Shown here: in pieces, positions 19,430 through 28,069 of the stretch
How positions within the stretch are numbered: the first letter of the stretch is position 1
Layout: every line of letters starts with the position of its first letter
Assembly: GCA_002256425.1 (NCBI GenBank)
Contig: NKIZ01000001.1
Location: 2,019,001 to 2,083,000, forward strand
From: Alphaproteobacteria bacterium PA2
GTDB lineage: Bacteria; Pseudomonadota; Alphaproteobacteria; Caulobacterales; Caulobacteraceae
DNA length: 64,000 nucleotides
Direction of reading: 5' to 3'
Notes under the pieces: generated by a model
What the model was told of the DNA's origin: nothing
What the model saw: the letters and a program-made list of their open reading frames with translations, nothing else
The model's database searches: none
Translations under genes and position numbers: made by a program

Positions 19430-20608
19430 TCACATCGCCTGCGGCTTGGGCGCGCGCCTGACTTCAACAACCCGCACACGGGTTCCATCCAGCACCAGGG
19501 CCAACTCCCCGCGCTTCAGACGCAGGGCGTCCTCGCCAAAGGCTTCAAAGCGCCAGCCTGTGAGCGCCGGCGTGGCCGCATCATCGTCATTGGCGATCAT
19601 TTCGAGGTCTGACACCGTCGCAATCAGCTTGGACGCGACGCCAGCATCCTCGGCCCGCGCCTTCAGAAGCACCTTCAGAAGTTCCACGACGGCGCCGGCG
19701 GCCGGCGACGGAGAAGTCCTGGGCTTTTCGACGACTGGCGCATAGGCCTCGGGGTCCTTGAGGGCTTCACGGATCGCCTCAAGCAGGTCAGGTCCGAACC
19801 GCGAACCGGAAAAGCCCTTGGGAACCGATCTCAACCGGTCGATCTGGCCAGCGTCTGTGGGCGCCTGGGTCGCCAGTTCGTCGATGGCGTCATCCTTCAG
19901 GATCCGGCCGCGAGGCTGATCGCGCTGCTGGGCTGTCCGCTCACGCCAGGCTGCCACAGCCTTGTAGACGGCCAGGTACTTGGCCGTGTGCTTACGGGGC
20001 CGCAGACGCTTCCAGGCATTCTCGGGCTCAACGTCATAGAGCGCCGGATCACAGAGATTCTGCATTTCGTCGGTCACCCAGGCCAGCCGGCCCTCTTTCT
20101 CGAGGCGCTGTTTGAGCATGGGATAGAGACGTGCCAGATGGGTGACGTCGGCCAGGGCATAGGTAAGCTGGGCGTCGGTCAGGGGACGCCGGGCCCAATC
20201 GGTAAACCGGCTGGACTTGTCCAGTTCGATCTTCAGCATGTGCCGGACCAGGGCGTCGTAGGCGATCTGCTCGCCAAATCCCGCCGCCATGCCAGCAACC
20301 TGGGTGTCGAACAGGGGCCGGGGCATGGCCTTGAGATTATGGAATATTTCCACGTCCTGCCTTGCGGCGTGGAAGACCTTTTCAATGGTCGGGTCGCGCA
20401 GGACCTGCAGGAATGGCTCGAGATCCAGCCCCTCCGCCAGAGGGTCAATGACTGCCTCCGCATCGGGGGTCGCAGCCTGGATCAGGCACAGCATGGGCCA
20501 GTAGGTTGTCTCACGCATGAACTCTGTGTCCACGGCGACAAAGGGCTGGCCCTTGATCTTGTCACAAAACGCCTGCAGTTCGGCGGTGGTTGTAATCGGC
20601 GTCATCAT
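19430..20608 (-). CDS. rnd: Ribonuclease D
   Basis: RNase D trims the 3' ends of tRNA precursors. The 392-residue protein begins with the DEDDy exonuclease domain: VDTEFMRE (exo I), [10 protein letters not shown] (exo II) and YALADVTHL (exo III). An HRDC domain follows at about residues 210-290, and the C-terminal tail resembles a second HRDC-like region. Two ATG codons in a row (20608 and 20605) open the gene. It diverges from purM across 68 bases. Confidence 0.95.
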   Translation of the reverse strand: MMTPITTTAELQAFCDKIKGQPFVAVDTEFMRETTYWPMLCLIQAATPDAEAVIDPLAEGLDLEPFLQVLRDPTIEKVFHAARQDVEIFHNLKAMPRPLFDTQVAGMAAGFGEQIAYDALVRHMLKIELDKSSRFTDWARRPLTDAQLTYALADVTHLARLYPMLKQRLEKEGRLAWVTDEMQNLCDPALYDVEPENAWKRLRPRKHTAKYLAVYKAVAAWRERTAQQRDQPRGRILKDDAIDELATQAPTDAGQIDRLRSVPKGFSGSRFGPDLLEAIREALKDPEAYAPVVEKPRTSPSPAAGAVVELLKVLLKARAEDAGVASKLIATVSDLEMIANDDDAATPALTGWRFEAFGEDALRLKRGELALVLDGTRVRVVEVRRAPKPQAM

Positions 20609-20676
20609 TTAGCTATAGCCCGCCCAGGCCCCGAGTCTGCAACCCCGCAAGCAAATTTCTTGAAAGTCTTACAGTT

Positions 20677-21702
20677 ATGAGCGACCGGCAGAACGGACTG
20701 ACCTATGCCCAGGCCGGTGTGGACATCGACGCCGGCAACGCCCTGATCGAGAAGATCAAGCCCCTGGCCAAGGCCACCCGCCGTCCTGGCGCAGACGCGG
20801 CTCTGGGCGGCTTCGGCGCCCTGTTCGACCTCAAGGCGGCCGGGTATTCAGATCCTCTCCTGGTTTCGACGACGGACGGCGTGGGCACCAAGCTCAAGGT
20901 GGCCATCGATACGGGCCTGCATGACACGGTCGGGATCGATCTGGTGGCCATGTGCGTCAATGACCTTCTGGCCCAGGGCGCTGAACCCCTGCTCTTCCTC
21001 GATTATTTCGCCACCGGGAAACTCAATGTCGAGGAAGCCACGCGGGTGGTGGCCGGCATAGCCGAGGGCTGCAAACGCGCCGGCTGCGCCCTCGTCGGCG
21101 GCGAAACCGCCGAAATGCCCGGCATGTATGGCGAGGGCGACTATGACCTGGCGGGCTTTTCGGTCGGCGCCGTCGAGCGCGGCGCCGTGCTGCCGCGGCT
21201 GGATGACCAGGCCCCTGGGGACGTGATCATCGGCCTGGGCTCATCGGGGCCCCACTCAAACGGCTATTCCCTTGTGCGTCGCGTGGTTGAGCGTTCAGGC
21301 CTGGCGTGGTCCGCCAAGGCGCCCTTTGCCCCGGACCAGACCCTGGCTGAGGCGCTGATGGCGCCGACCCGGATCTACATCAAGTCGGTCCTGCCGCAGA
21401 TCAAGGCCGGCCGCATCAAGGGATGCGCCCACATTACCGGCGGCGGTCTGATTGAAAATCCCCCCCGCGCTATCGCCAAAGGCCTGGACGCCCAGTTCGA
21501 TTGGGGCGCATGGCCCCTGCCCCCGGTTTTCGCCTGGCTGCAGGCGGAAGGCGGGATCAGCGACCATGAACTTCGCCGCACCTTCAATTGCGGCGTCGGG
21601 CTGATCCTGATCGTGGCGCCTCAGGACGCGCCGGAGGTTCTGACCGAACTCCTGGCGGCCGGCGAGGACGCCTTCATCTGTGGTCAGCTGGTCGCCGCCT
21701 AG
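20677..21702 (+). CDS. purM: Phosphoribosylformylglycinamidine cyclo-ligase
   Basis: PurM closes the imidazole ring to make AIR in purine synthesis. The 341-residue protein has [12 protein letters not shown] at the start, the ATP-binding [13 protein letters not shown] region and a central [11 protein letters not shown], all standard. purN, often the next gene, is absent; instead a palindromic element begins inside the purM stop codon (TAG at 21700-21702). Two such elements fill the space before the convergent enoyl-CoA hydratase gene. Confidence 0.97.
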   Translation: MSDRQNGLTYAQAGVDIDAGNALIEKIKPLAKATRRPGADAALGGFGALFDLKAAGYSDPLLVSTTDGVGTKLKVAIDTGLHDTVGIDLVAMCVNDLLAQGAEPLLFLDYFATGKLNVEEATRVVAGIAEGCKRAGCALVGGETAEMPGMYGEGDYDLAGFSVGAVERGAVLPRLDDQAPGDVIIGLGSSGPHSNGYSLVRRVVERSGLAWSAKAPFAPDQTLAEALMAPTRIYIKSVLPQIKAGRIKGCAHITGGGLIENPPRAIAKGLDAQFDWGAWPLPPVFAWLQAEGGISDHELRRTFNCGVGLILIVAPQDAPEVLTELLAAGEDAFICGQLVAA

Positions 21703-21750
21703 AGCCTGTTCCCTCTAGACGGAATCGTCTGAAGGGTCAGAACCGGCTCT
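21701..21750. repeat. Palindromic element 1, overlapping the purM stop codon
   Basis: A 50-base imperfect palindrome. AGAGCC at 21701-21706 pairs with GGCTCT at 21745-21750, and an inner stem AGACG/CGTCT closes on a GAAT loop. The element begins inside the purM stop codon. Short palindromes with AGAGC ends are common intergenic repeats in alphaproteobacteria; I recognise the style but cannot count copies. It could act as a terminator or mRNA-stabilising structure. Confidence 0.75.
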
Positions 21751-21762
21751 AATTCAATAGCT

Positions 21763-21814
21763 TAGAGCATGACTGGATCCGATAACCGGTTCCCGCTTAT
21801 CGGGTCCTGCTCTA
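21763..21814. repeat. Palindromic element 2, overlapping the stop codon of the enoyl-CoA hydratase gene
   Basis: A 52-base imperfect palindrome. TAGAGCA (21763-21769) pairs with TGCTCTA (21808-21814), and GGATCCGATAA pairs with TTATCGGGTCC with one mismatch, leaving CCGGTTCCCGC in the loop. This core resembles the widespread alphaproteobacterial repeat with CCGGTTCCC in the loop. Its right end contains the minus-strand stop codon of the convergent gene (CTA at 21812-21814). Confidence 0.78.
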
Positions 21815-22591
21815 GTTTCCTTCAAACCGCGCCGGGCGCTTCTGGTTGAAGGCCGCGACACCCTCGCGACGGTCATTGGTGGTGAAAAGGCGGTTGTACT
21901 CCCGCAATTCCAGATCCATGGCCTGGTCGACGGGCAGAACAGCGCCTGTCCGGACGACAGCCTTGACGGCGCGAATGGACAGCGGGGCCTTGCTGGCGAT
22001 CAGGTCGGCGCGGGCCAGAGCTTCATTCACCAGGGCGTCGGGCGCGCAGACCCTGTTCACCAGACCAATGGACAGGGCCTCTGCGGCGTCCACCGGAACC
22101 CCGCTCATCAGCATTTCAGCCGCCCGGCGCTCGCCGACCGCGCGGGTCAGCAACTGGGTGCCTCCAAGCCCGGGAATAATGCCCAGCCCAGCCTCAGGAA
22201 GGCCGATCTTCGCGGTCTCGCTGGCCCAGGCGAAGTCGCAGGCCAGGGCCATTTCTGCGCCGCCGCCCATGGCCGCACCATTGATGGCGGCGATCACCGG
22301 GAAGGGACAGGCCAGCTGGGCCCTGATCATGTCCTCGAACAACTTGTGCTGCAGGGCCCAGGCGTCATCGGTCATGCCGTCGCGCTCTTTCAGGTCGGCC
22401 CCGGCGCAGAAGAACCGCCCCTCGCCGGTCAGGACAACCGCCCTGACATTGTGATCAGCCGCCAGGGCCAGCCAGAGGCCCAGCAGTTCCCGGCCCAAAT
22501 CCGTGGACAGGGCGTTGGCCTGCGCCGGGCGCGACAGTGTCACAAGGTGCACGCCCTTTGAGGGCTCCAGCAGGCTGATGGTCTGGGTCAT
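21812..22591 (-). CDS. Enoyl-CoA hydratase/isomerase family protein
   Basis: A 259-residue crotonase-family enzyme that most likely hydrates an enoyl-CoA. The oxyanion-hole segments FFCAGADLKERD and GGGAEMALACDF and the catalytic region LPEAGLGIIPGLGGTQ are intact. Similarity in this region to methylglutaconyl-CoA hydratases is possible, but the substrate is unproven. The ATG overlaps the upstream CoA-transferase gene by 4 bp. Together with that gene and an acyl-CoA dehydrogenase it makes a three-gene acyl-CoA operon. The stop codon lies in a palindromic repeat. Confidence 0.9.
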   Translation of the reverse strand: MTQTISLLEPSKGVHLVTLSRPAQANALSTDLGRELLGLWLALAADHNVRAVVLTGEGRFFCAGADLKERDGMTDDAWALQHKLFEDMIRAQLACPFPVIAAINGAAMGGGAEMALACDFAWASETAKIGLPEAGLGIIPGLGGTQLLTRAVGERRAAEMLMSGVPVDAAEALSIGLVNRVCAPDALVNEALARADLIASKAPLSIRAVKAVVRTGAVLPVDQAMDLELREYNRLFTTNDRREGVAAFNQKRPARFEGN

Positions 22592-23808
22592 TGTGAGGGT
22601 CCTGCAACAATGCCGGCGTCATGCAGCCGGCCGATTTCCAGTCCGGAAAGCCCCAGCAAATTGGCCAGAACCTCGTCGGTATGTTGCCCCAGACGTGCTG
22701 CGGGCCGGGGCGTGGCCCTCTGATCCTGAGGCAGGGTCGCCGCGAATCCGGGGGCGGGATAGGCCTTGCCGCTGGGATGGAGCATATCCGAGAAGACCGG
22801 GTTGCCGACAAACAGTCGCGGGTCCTGCGCCGCCTGACTCATGGTCTGATAGGGACCCCAACAAACACCCAGCTGCTCGAAGACCGGCCTCAGATGATCC
22901 AGGGTCTTGGCGGCGAAGGCCTGCTCAAAAACGGGAAACAGCCGGTCGCGGTGGGCAAACCTCAAACCTTCATCGGCTGCGAAGTTCACACCCAGCTCGG
23001 CTTCCAGTGCAGATATTTGTGGCGCGATTTCAAGAACATCCTGAATTCCGCTCCACTGCCGACCCGTAATCGCCACCAGCATGATCCGCGTGCCGTCCGC
23101 GGTCACGAAGTCCCGGCCAAACGCGCCGAACAGGTCATTGCCCATGCGTTGGCGGTCGCCGGGCCCGACGGTGGACTCGGCGAGGAATCCGAGGTTGGCC
23201 AGGGTCGACGCCGCCATGTCGGACAGTGGAATACGGACCTCCCGCCCCTTCCCATCCCGGCTTCTGGCCAGCAGGGCTGACACCAGGGAAAATGCGGCAT
23301 AGGCGCCGGTCAGCAGGTCCCAGGCCGGCAGGACATGATTGACCGGGCGCGGGTCGTCAGGATGGCCGGTGATCAAGGGAACACCTACGGCGCTGTTGAC
23401 CGTATAATCCACGGCCGGTCGGCCATCAGCCCACCCCATGACCCGGACACAGATCAGGTCCGGCCTCAGGGCGGCGAGTTTCTCATAGGAAAGAAAGCCT
23501 TCCACCGGAAAGTTGGTGACAAAAACCCCACCTTCCTCGCCGGGCGCCGCCGCCAGCCGTTGGGCGAGTTCGCGCCCCTCGGGCCGGCCCAGGTCGATGG
23601 CGATGGACTTCTTCGACTTGTTCAGCCCCTCCCAGTAGAGGCTGTCTCCTGCCTCGGTGAGCGGCCAGCGCCGGAAATCCGGCCCCCCGCCAATATTGTC
23701 GAAGCGGATCACCTCGGCGCCCAGCTGGGCAAGATAGAGCCCGCAGGTGGGTCCGGCGACGAAGGCGGAGCCTTCGACAACGCGAAGGCCTTTCAGAAGG
23801 TCGTACAT
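22588..23808 (-). CDS. CaiB/BaiF (family III) CoA-transferase
   Basis: Family III CoA-transferases move CoA between carboxylic acids; examples act on formyl-CoA, carnitine and bile acids. This 406-residue protein opens with LLKGLRVVEGSAFVAGPTCGLYLAQLGAEVIRF, typical of the family, and has LNKSKKSIAIDL and the GKGREVRIPLSDMA segment. Its stop and start overlap both neighbours (4 bp with the hydratase, 1 bp with the dehydrogenase). The operon suggests activation of an unknown organic acid to its CoA ester, then dehydrogenation and hydration. Confidence 0.9.
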   Translation of the reverse strand: MYDLLKGLRVVEGSAFVAGPTCGLYLAQLGAEVIRFDNIGGGPDFRRWPLTEAGDSLYWEGLNKSKKSIAIDLGRPEGRELAQRLAAAPGEEGGVFVTNFPVEGFLSYEKLAALRPDLICVRVMGWADGRPAVDYTVNSAVGVPLITGHPDDPRPVNHVLPAWDLLTGAYAAFSLVSALLARSRDGKGREVRIPLSDMAASTLANLGFLAESTVGPGDRQRMGNDLFGAFGRDFVTADGTRIMLVAITGRQWSGIQDVLEIAPQISALEAELGVNFAADEGLRFAHRDRLFPVFEQAFAAKTLDHLRPVFEQLGVCWGPYQTMSQAAQDPRLFVGNPVFSDMLHPSGKAYPAPGFAATLPQDQRATPRPAARLGQHTDEVLANLLGLSGLEIGRLHDAGIVAGPSQ

Positions 23809-24962
23809 CAGAAGCTCTTGGGCATGCCCAGCACGTGGGTGCCCACGTGGCTGAGGATCAGATTGGTGGAGATCGGGGCCACTTGATAGAGCCGGGTCTC
23901 CCGGAACTTCCGCTCGATGTCATAGTCCTCGGCGAAACCGAAGCCGCCATGCACCTGGATTGCAGTATCCGCCGCGAACCAGGAGGCCTCGGAGGCGAGC
24001 ATCTTGGCCATATTGGCCTCCGTGCCGCAGGGCTGACCTGCGTCGAACAGGTCGGCGGCGTGCTGCACCATCAGCTCGGCTGCGCTCATCTGGATATGGG
24101 CGCGGGCTATGGGAAACTGGACCCCCTGATTGGCGCCAATCGGCCCGCCGAACACCTCCCGTTCCTTGGCATAGGCGCTGGCCCGGTCGATGAAGAACTT
24201 GGCGTCGCCGATGCACTCGGCGGCGATCAGGATCCTTTCGGCGTTCATGCCGTCGAGGATATAGCGGAAACCCTTGCCTTCCTCGCCGATCAGATTGGCG
24301 GCCGGGACCCGCAGGTCGTCAAAGAAAAGCTCTGTGGTGGCGTGATTGAGCATGGTCCGGATGGGGCGGATGGTCAGGCCGTGTCCGATGGCCTGGCGCA
24401 GATCGACCAGCAGGACACTCATGCCGTCGCTGGACCTTGCGGCGTCTTCCCGCGCCGTTGTGCGGCACAGCAGGACCATCAGGTCGGAGTGTTCGGCACG
24501 GCTGATCCAGATCTTCTGGCCATTGACCACAAAGTCATCGCCATCGCGGCGCGCGAAAGTGCTAATGCGGGTGGTGTCAGTGCCGGCCCCGGGTTCAGTG
24601 ACCCCGAAGGCCTGCAGGCGGATCTCTCCGGACGCAATCTTTGGCAAATAGGCCTGCTTCTGGGCCTCGCTGCCATGCTTGAGCAGGGTGCCCATGGTGT
24701 ACATCTGGGCATGGCATGCGCCGCCATTGCTGCCTGACCGGTGGATCTCTTCGAGGACGGCCGTGGCCGCAGACAAGCCCAACCCAGAGCCGCCATAGGC
24801 TTCGGGAATCAGCACGGACAGGAAGCCGGCTTCGGTCAGGGCGGTGACGAATTCTGTGGGATAGGCGCGGTCACGGTCCTTGGCCCTCCAGTAGGGCCCG
24901 GGAAACTGACCGCAGAGACGCCGCACGGCGTCCCGAATCTCTGTGTGGGTTTCTGAAGCCAT
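23808..24962 (-). CDS. Acyl-CoA dehydrogenase
   Basis: A 384-residue FAD-dependent acyl-CoA dehydrogenase with the signature VTEPGAGTDTTRIS and VHGGFGFAEDYDIER. The usual C-terminal catalytic segment (E-G-T) reads APISTNLI here, so the common glutamate is missing. A glutamate in NAERIL (E242) occupies the position used by isovaleryl- and long-chain acyl-CoA dehydrogenases, so activity is likely kept. The gene leads an operon with a CoA-transferase and an enoyl-CoA hydratase. A perfect 9-bp hairpin one base upstream of the ATG contains its ribosome binding site. Confidence 0.9.
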   Translation of the reverse strand: MASETHTEIRDAVRRLCGQFPGPYWRAKDRDRAYPTEFVTALTEAGFLSVLIPEAYGGSGLGLSAATAVLEEIHRSGSNGGACHAQMYTMGTLLKHGSEAQKQAYLPKIASGEIRLQAFGVTEPGAGTDTTRISTFARRDGDDFVVNGQKIWISRAEHSDLMVLLCRTTAREDAARSSDGMSVLLVDLRQAIGHGLTIRPIRTMLNHATTELFFDDLRVPAANLIGEEGKGFRYILDGMNAERILIAAECIGDAKFFIDRASAYAKEREVFGGPIGANQGVQFPIARAHIQMSAAELMVQHAADLFDAGQPCGTEANMAKMLASEASWFAADTAIQVHGGFGFAEDYDIERKFRETRLYQVAPISTNLILSHVGTHVLGMPKSF

Positions 24963-24963
24963 G

Positions 24964-24984
24964 GCTCTCCCTCGCAGGGAGAGC
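24964..24984 (-). promoter_or_regulatory. Hairpin enclosing the ribosome binding site of the acyl-CoA dehydrogenase gene
   Basis: GCTCTCCCT and AGGGAGAGC form a perfect 9-bp stem with a 3-base loop, ending one base before the ATG at 24962. On the message the right arm is AGGGAGAGC, which is also the only good Shine-Dalgarno. No T-run follows, so it is not an intrinsic terminator. Folding would hide the ribosome binding site of the operon's first gene. Confidence 0.6.
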
Positions 24985-25035
24985 AGCTAACCCAGGCGCG
25001 CAGGTTTGGAAACCGCCCCCGCGCGCCTTTGGCGC

Positions 25036-25455
25036 TTAGCCGACGATGTCGGCATCAGTGAAGAACTGGGCGATTTCGAGCTTGGCGTTTTCCTGGCTGT
25101 CAGAACCATGGACCGAATTTTCGCCGACATTCAGGGCGAACAGCTTGCGGATGGTGCCTTCAGCAGCCTGCTCAGGGTTGGTGGCGCCCATGACTTCGCG
25201 ATAGCGGGCCATGGCGTTGTCGCCTTCCAGAACCTGCACGACCACTGGGGCCGAGGTCATGGTTTCGACCAGTTCGCCATAGAAGGGGCGCTCGGCGTGG
25301 ACTTCGTAGAACTTCTTGGCCTGGGCTTCGGTCATCTGGATGCGGCGCTGAGCCACAATACGCAGGCCCGCGTCTTCGATCACGGCGTTGATCTTGCCGG
25401 TCAGGTTGCGCTTGGTCGCGTCGGGCTTGATGATCGAGAAGGTGCGTTCAGTCAT
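25036..25455 (-). CDS. ndk: Nucleoside diphosphate kinase
   Basis: Ndk passes phosphate from ATP to other nucleoside diphosphates through a phosphohistidine. The 139-residue protein has TFSIIKPDA at the start, [13 protein letters not shown], and the active-site histidine H116 in ENSVHGSDS. Length and motifs are standard. It diverges from the ABC-F gene. A 5-bp stem (GCGCC/GGCGC) abuts the stop codon and may act as a weak terminator before the acyl-CoA operon. Confidence 0.98.
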   Translation of the reverse strand: MTERTFSIIKPDATKRNLTGKINAVIEDAGLRIVAQRRIQMTEAQAKKFYEVHAERPFYGELVETMTSAPVVVQVLEGDNAMARYREVMGATNPEQAAEGTIRKLFALNVGENSVHGSDSQENAKLEIAQFFTDADIVG

Positions 25456-25513
25456 GGTCTCGGTGTCTTTTTTCTTTAGGGCTCGGGCGGAGGGTCCCCC
25501 AAACGGGTGGCGG

Positions 25514-25542
25514 CTTATAACCGCCTGTCCCTGTCAGGCCAA
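25514..25542 (-). promoter_or_regulatory. Candidate ndk promoter
   Basis: On the minus strand TTGGCC (25542-25537) and TATAAG (25519-25514) are 17 bases apart, matching sigma-70 boxes at 4 of 6 and 5 of 6 positions. The -10 sits in the loop of a small palindrome, GGCGG/CCGCC (25509-25525). The predicted start would be about 50 bases before the ndk ATG. Confidence 0.4.
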
Positions 25543-25605
25543 TACGCGGAAAACGCATTCCTGCCGCGACGCAGCATTCGTCGTCTGCTAAAGCCCGCCA
25601 CCGCC

Positions 25606-27489
25606 ATGTTGCAAATCAACGATCTGACCTTCGACTCCTGGGGACGCCGGTTCTTCGACCACGCGACCGTCAGCCTGCCTGTGAGCGCAAAGGTCGGTCT
25701 GGTGGGCCGAAACGGGGTCGGCAAGTCCACGCTTTTCAAGCTTGTGCTGGACCAGCTCCACGCCGGTGATGGCGAAATCAGCTATCCCAAGACGGCCCGC
25801 GTGGCTTCGGTTGACCAGGAACATCCTGCGACACCTGTCAGCCTGCTGGACACCGTGCTCGCCGCCGATGAGGAGCGCGAGCGCCTGACCGCCAGCCTGG
25901 AAACAGCTGACCCCGAGCACCTGGGCGAAATCTATGCCCGCCTGTCGGAAATCGGTGCGGACCGGGCGCCGAGCCGAGCAGCTGAAATCCTTTCCGGCCT
26001 TGGTTTTTCCCACGCAGACCTGTCGCGGGCCATGGCGGAGTTTTCCGGAGGCTGGCGGATGCGGGTGGCGCTGGCTGCGGCCCTGTTCGCCGAGCCGGAC
26101 CTGCTGCTGCTCGATGAGCCCACCAACTATCTCGACCTTGAGGGCGCCCTCTGGCTGGAAGCCCGCCTGCGCCGCTATCCCAACACGGCGATCATCATCA
26201 GCCACGATCGCGAAATCCTGAACAATTCCGTCGACCACATACTGCATCTGATCGACGGCAAGCTGGACCTCTATCCCGGCAATTACGACAATTTCGAGCG
26301 CCAGCGCGAAGAGCGGGCGCGGCTCCAGGAATCCACCCGCTCCAAGGTCGATGCCCAGCGCGCCCACCTTCAGGCCTTCGTGGACCGGTTCCGGGCCAAG
26401 GCTTCCAAGGCCGCCCAGGCCCAGTCGCGCCTGAAGCAGCTGGCCAAGCTTCCGCCGGTGTCGCCAGTGGCCGCAGAGCATACCGCGCCCTTCATCCTGC
26501 CCTCGCCGGAAAAGCCCCTGCCCCCGCCCCTCATCCGGCTGGAAGGTGTCTCTGCCGGTTATGAAGCGGGAAAGCCGATCCTCAAGGGCATGAACCTTCG
26601 CATCGACCTGGATGACCGTATCGGCATTCTGGGGGTGAATGGCGCAGGCAAGTCCACCTTCGCCAAGCTGGTGGCCGGCGCCCTGGAGCCCCAGTCAGGA
26701 GAAATGCGTCGTGACAGGCGCCTGAAGGTTGGCTGGTTTCACCAGCACCAGATCGAGGCCATGGATCCCAGCGACACCCCGCTGGAAATCATCCGCCGCG
26801 CCATGCCCGAATCCAGTGAGGCCAGCCGCCGCGCCCGCCTGGCCCAATGGGGAATCGGTTTCCAGAAGGTCGAGACCAAGGTCGCCAACCTGTCCGGCGG
26901 CGAGCGGGCCCGCCTGTTGCTGAACATGGTAGCACTCGAAGCCCCTCACCTTCTGATCCTCGACGAACCCACCAACCACCTGGACATAGACAGCCGCCGC
27001 GCCCTGCTGGACGCCCTCAATGACTATGAGGGCGCGGTGATCCTGATCACCCACGACAGGTCACTGATGGAGCTGGTGGCTGACCGTCTCTGGTTTGCAG
27101 CTGACGGTGGTCTGGCGCCCTTCGAGGGCGACATGGATGACTATGCAAAGCTGGTGATCGAGCGCTCAAGGGCCGCCGCGCGTAGCCCTACCCAGGTCAA
27201 GACCGAAGCCCCACCACCGCCGCCAAAGCAGATCGCGCCCAAGGCCAAGGTGCCGACAGGCCCCGCCCGCCGCCGGGCCGAAAGTGCTGAGGCCGCCCTG
27301 GCGCGCGCAACTGCGGCTGTCGCAGACCTGGACAAGGCCCTTACTGATCCAAAGGTCTTTGCCCAGAATCCCGCCCGGGCTGCAGAGCTTGGTCGGGAGC
27401 GCAACCAGGCCCAGGCCAAGCTCGAAGCTGCAGAGGCGGAATGGCTGGACGCCGTCGAGGCCTATGAAGCCATCCGGCAAGAGACCTGA
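25606..27489 (+). CDS. ABC-F family ATPase (Uup/YheS-like)
   Basis: ABC-F proteins carry two ATPase domains without membrane segments and act on ribosomes. This 627-residue protein has Walker A loops GRNGVGKST (34-42) and GVNGAGKST, signature motifs FSGGWRMR and LSGGERAR, and two LLLDEPTN/LILDEPTN Walker B segments. The linker between domains is rich in charged residues, as in the P-site tRNA-interacting motif. The C-terminal 80 residues form a likely coiled coil (ESAEAALARATAAVADL). The start is the ATG at 25606 (MLQINDLTF); upstream in-frame starts extend into noncoding-looking sequence. Confidence 0.94.
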   Translation: MLQINDLTFDSWGRRFFDHATVSLPVSAKVGLVGRNGVGKSTLFKLVLDQLHAGDGEISYPKTARVASVDQEHPATPVSLLDTVLAADEERERLTASLETADPEHLGEIYARLSEIGADRAPSRAAEILSGLGFSHADLSRAMAEFSGGWRMRVALAAALFAEPDLLLLDEPTNYLDLEGALWLEARLRRYPNTAIIISHDREILNNSVDHILHLIDGKLDLYPGNYDNFERQREERARLQESTRSKVDAQRAHLQAFVDRFRAKASKAAQAQSRLKQLAKLPPVSPVAAEHTAPFILPSPEKPLPPPLIRLEGVSAGYEAGKPILKGMNLRIDLDDRIGILGVNGAGKSTFAKLVAGALEPQSGEMRRDRRLKVGWFHQHQIEAMDPSDTPLEIIRRAMPESSEASRRARLAQWGIGFQKVETKVANLSGGERARLLLNMVALEAPHLLILDEPTNHLDIDSRRALLDALNDYEGAVILITHDRSLMELVADRLWFAADGGLAPFEGDMDDYAKLVIERSRAAARSPTQVKTEAPPPPPKQIAPKAKVPTGPARRRAESAEAALARATAAVADLDKALTDPKVFAQNPARAAELGRERNQAQAKLEAAEAEWLDAVEAYEAIRQET

Positions 27490-27559
27490 CTCCAGTTGGC
27501 TTTGCGTCTTCCCAAAGACGATTGATCAGCTAGTCTCCCGGAAGGGAAACTGTGGGGGG

Positions 27560-27739
27560 ATGGTCGTGAAACTGTCGCAGACTCAGAAATACCTGCGCCT
27601 GCTGCTCGTGGGCGCAGCCGCTGTCATCGGCTTCGCCGGCGCTGAAGCAGCAGAAGAAGCGCCGCTCAAGGGACTGGCGCAACTCGACCTAACCAGGCTG
27701 ACCCTGCCTGCCATCGATCTGCCAATCGCCCTCAAATAG
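27560..27739 (+). CDS. Small exported protein of unknown function
   Basis: A 59-residue reading frame starting at an ATG behind a GGGGGG ribosome binding site; a GTG two codons later is an alternative. It has a basic start, a hydrophobic stretch LLLVGAAAVIGFAGA and a likely cleavage after AEA, leaving about 28 residues with the pattern LDLTRLTLPAIDLPIALK. I recognise no family. It follows the ABC-F gene by 70 bases and ends against the stop codon of the convergent lipoprotein gene. It is short, so whether it is translated is uncertain. Confidence 0.55.
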   Translation: MVVKLSQTQKYLRLLLVGAAAVIGFAGAEAAEEAPLKGLAQLDLTRLTLPAIDLPIALK

Positions 27740-28069
27740 CTAGCCGCACCTGACCTCCTTGATCAGGCCGGTTTCGGCGTCGAAGAAGAAATTCAGCCGC
27801 CGTGGATTATAATCCATGGTGATCGGACAGGTCGTGCAGGCCACCCGTTGAAGGGCAGGCAGGACAGGCACAGGTATTTCACGTCGGGATCTGCCAATCA
27901 GCGCCATAGCCTGACCGGACTTGCACTGATCCTCAGCCTGAGGCCTGGGCGCGGGTGAAACTGGCGGCAAGGGCGCGGGCGATGTGGCTGGCGGCTTTTG
28001 AGCGGGCTCACTGGCGCACCCCGCGACACCCAGAAGCAGGACGAGGATAAAAGTCTTGTGCAAACTCAT
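27740..28069 (-). CDS. Lipoprotein resembling I78 peptidase inhibitors
   Basis: A 109-residue lipoprotein. The lipobox VAGC sits near residue 18 after a hydrophobic signal. A Pro-rich linker of about 25 residues follows, then a domain with the I78 inhibitor pattern: an early cysteine, ALIG, an arginine, TMDYNPRRLNFFFD and the terminal VRCG. The inhibitor assignment rests on this pattern only. The ATG overlaps the holC stop (ATGA), so it is translated from the pepA-holC transcript, which links an aminopeptidase operon to a possible protease inhibitor. Confidence 0.72.
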   Translation of the reverse strand: MSLHKTFILVLLLGVAGCASEPAQKPPATSPAPLPPVSPAPRPQAEDQCKSGQAMALIGRSRREIPVPVLPALQRVACTTCPITMDYNPRRLNFFFDAETGLIKEVRCG

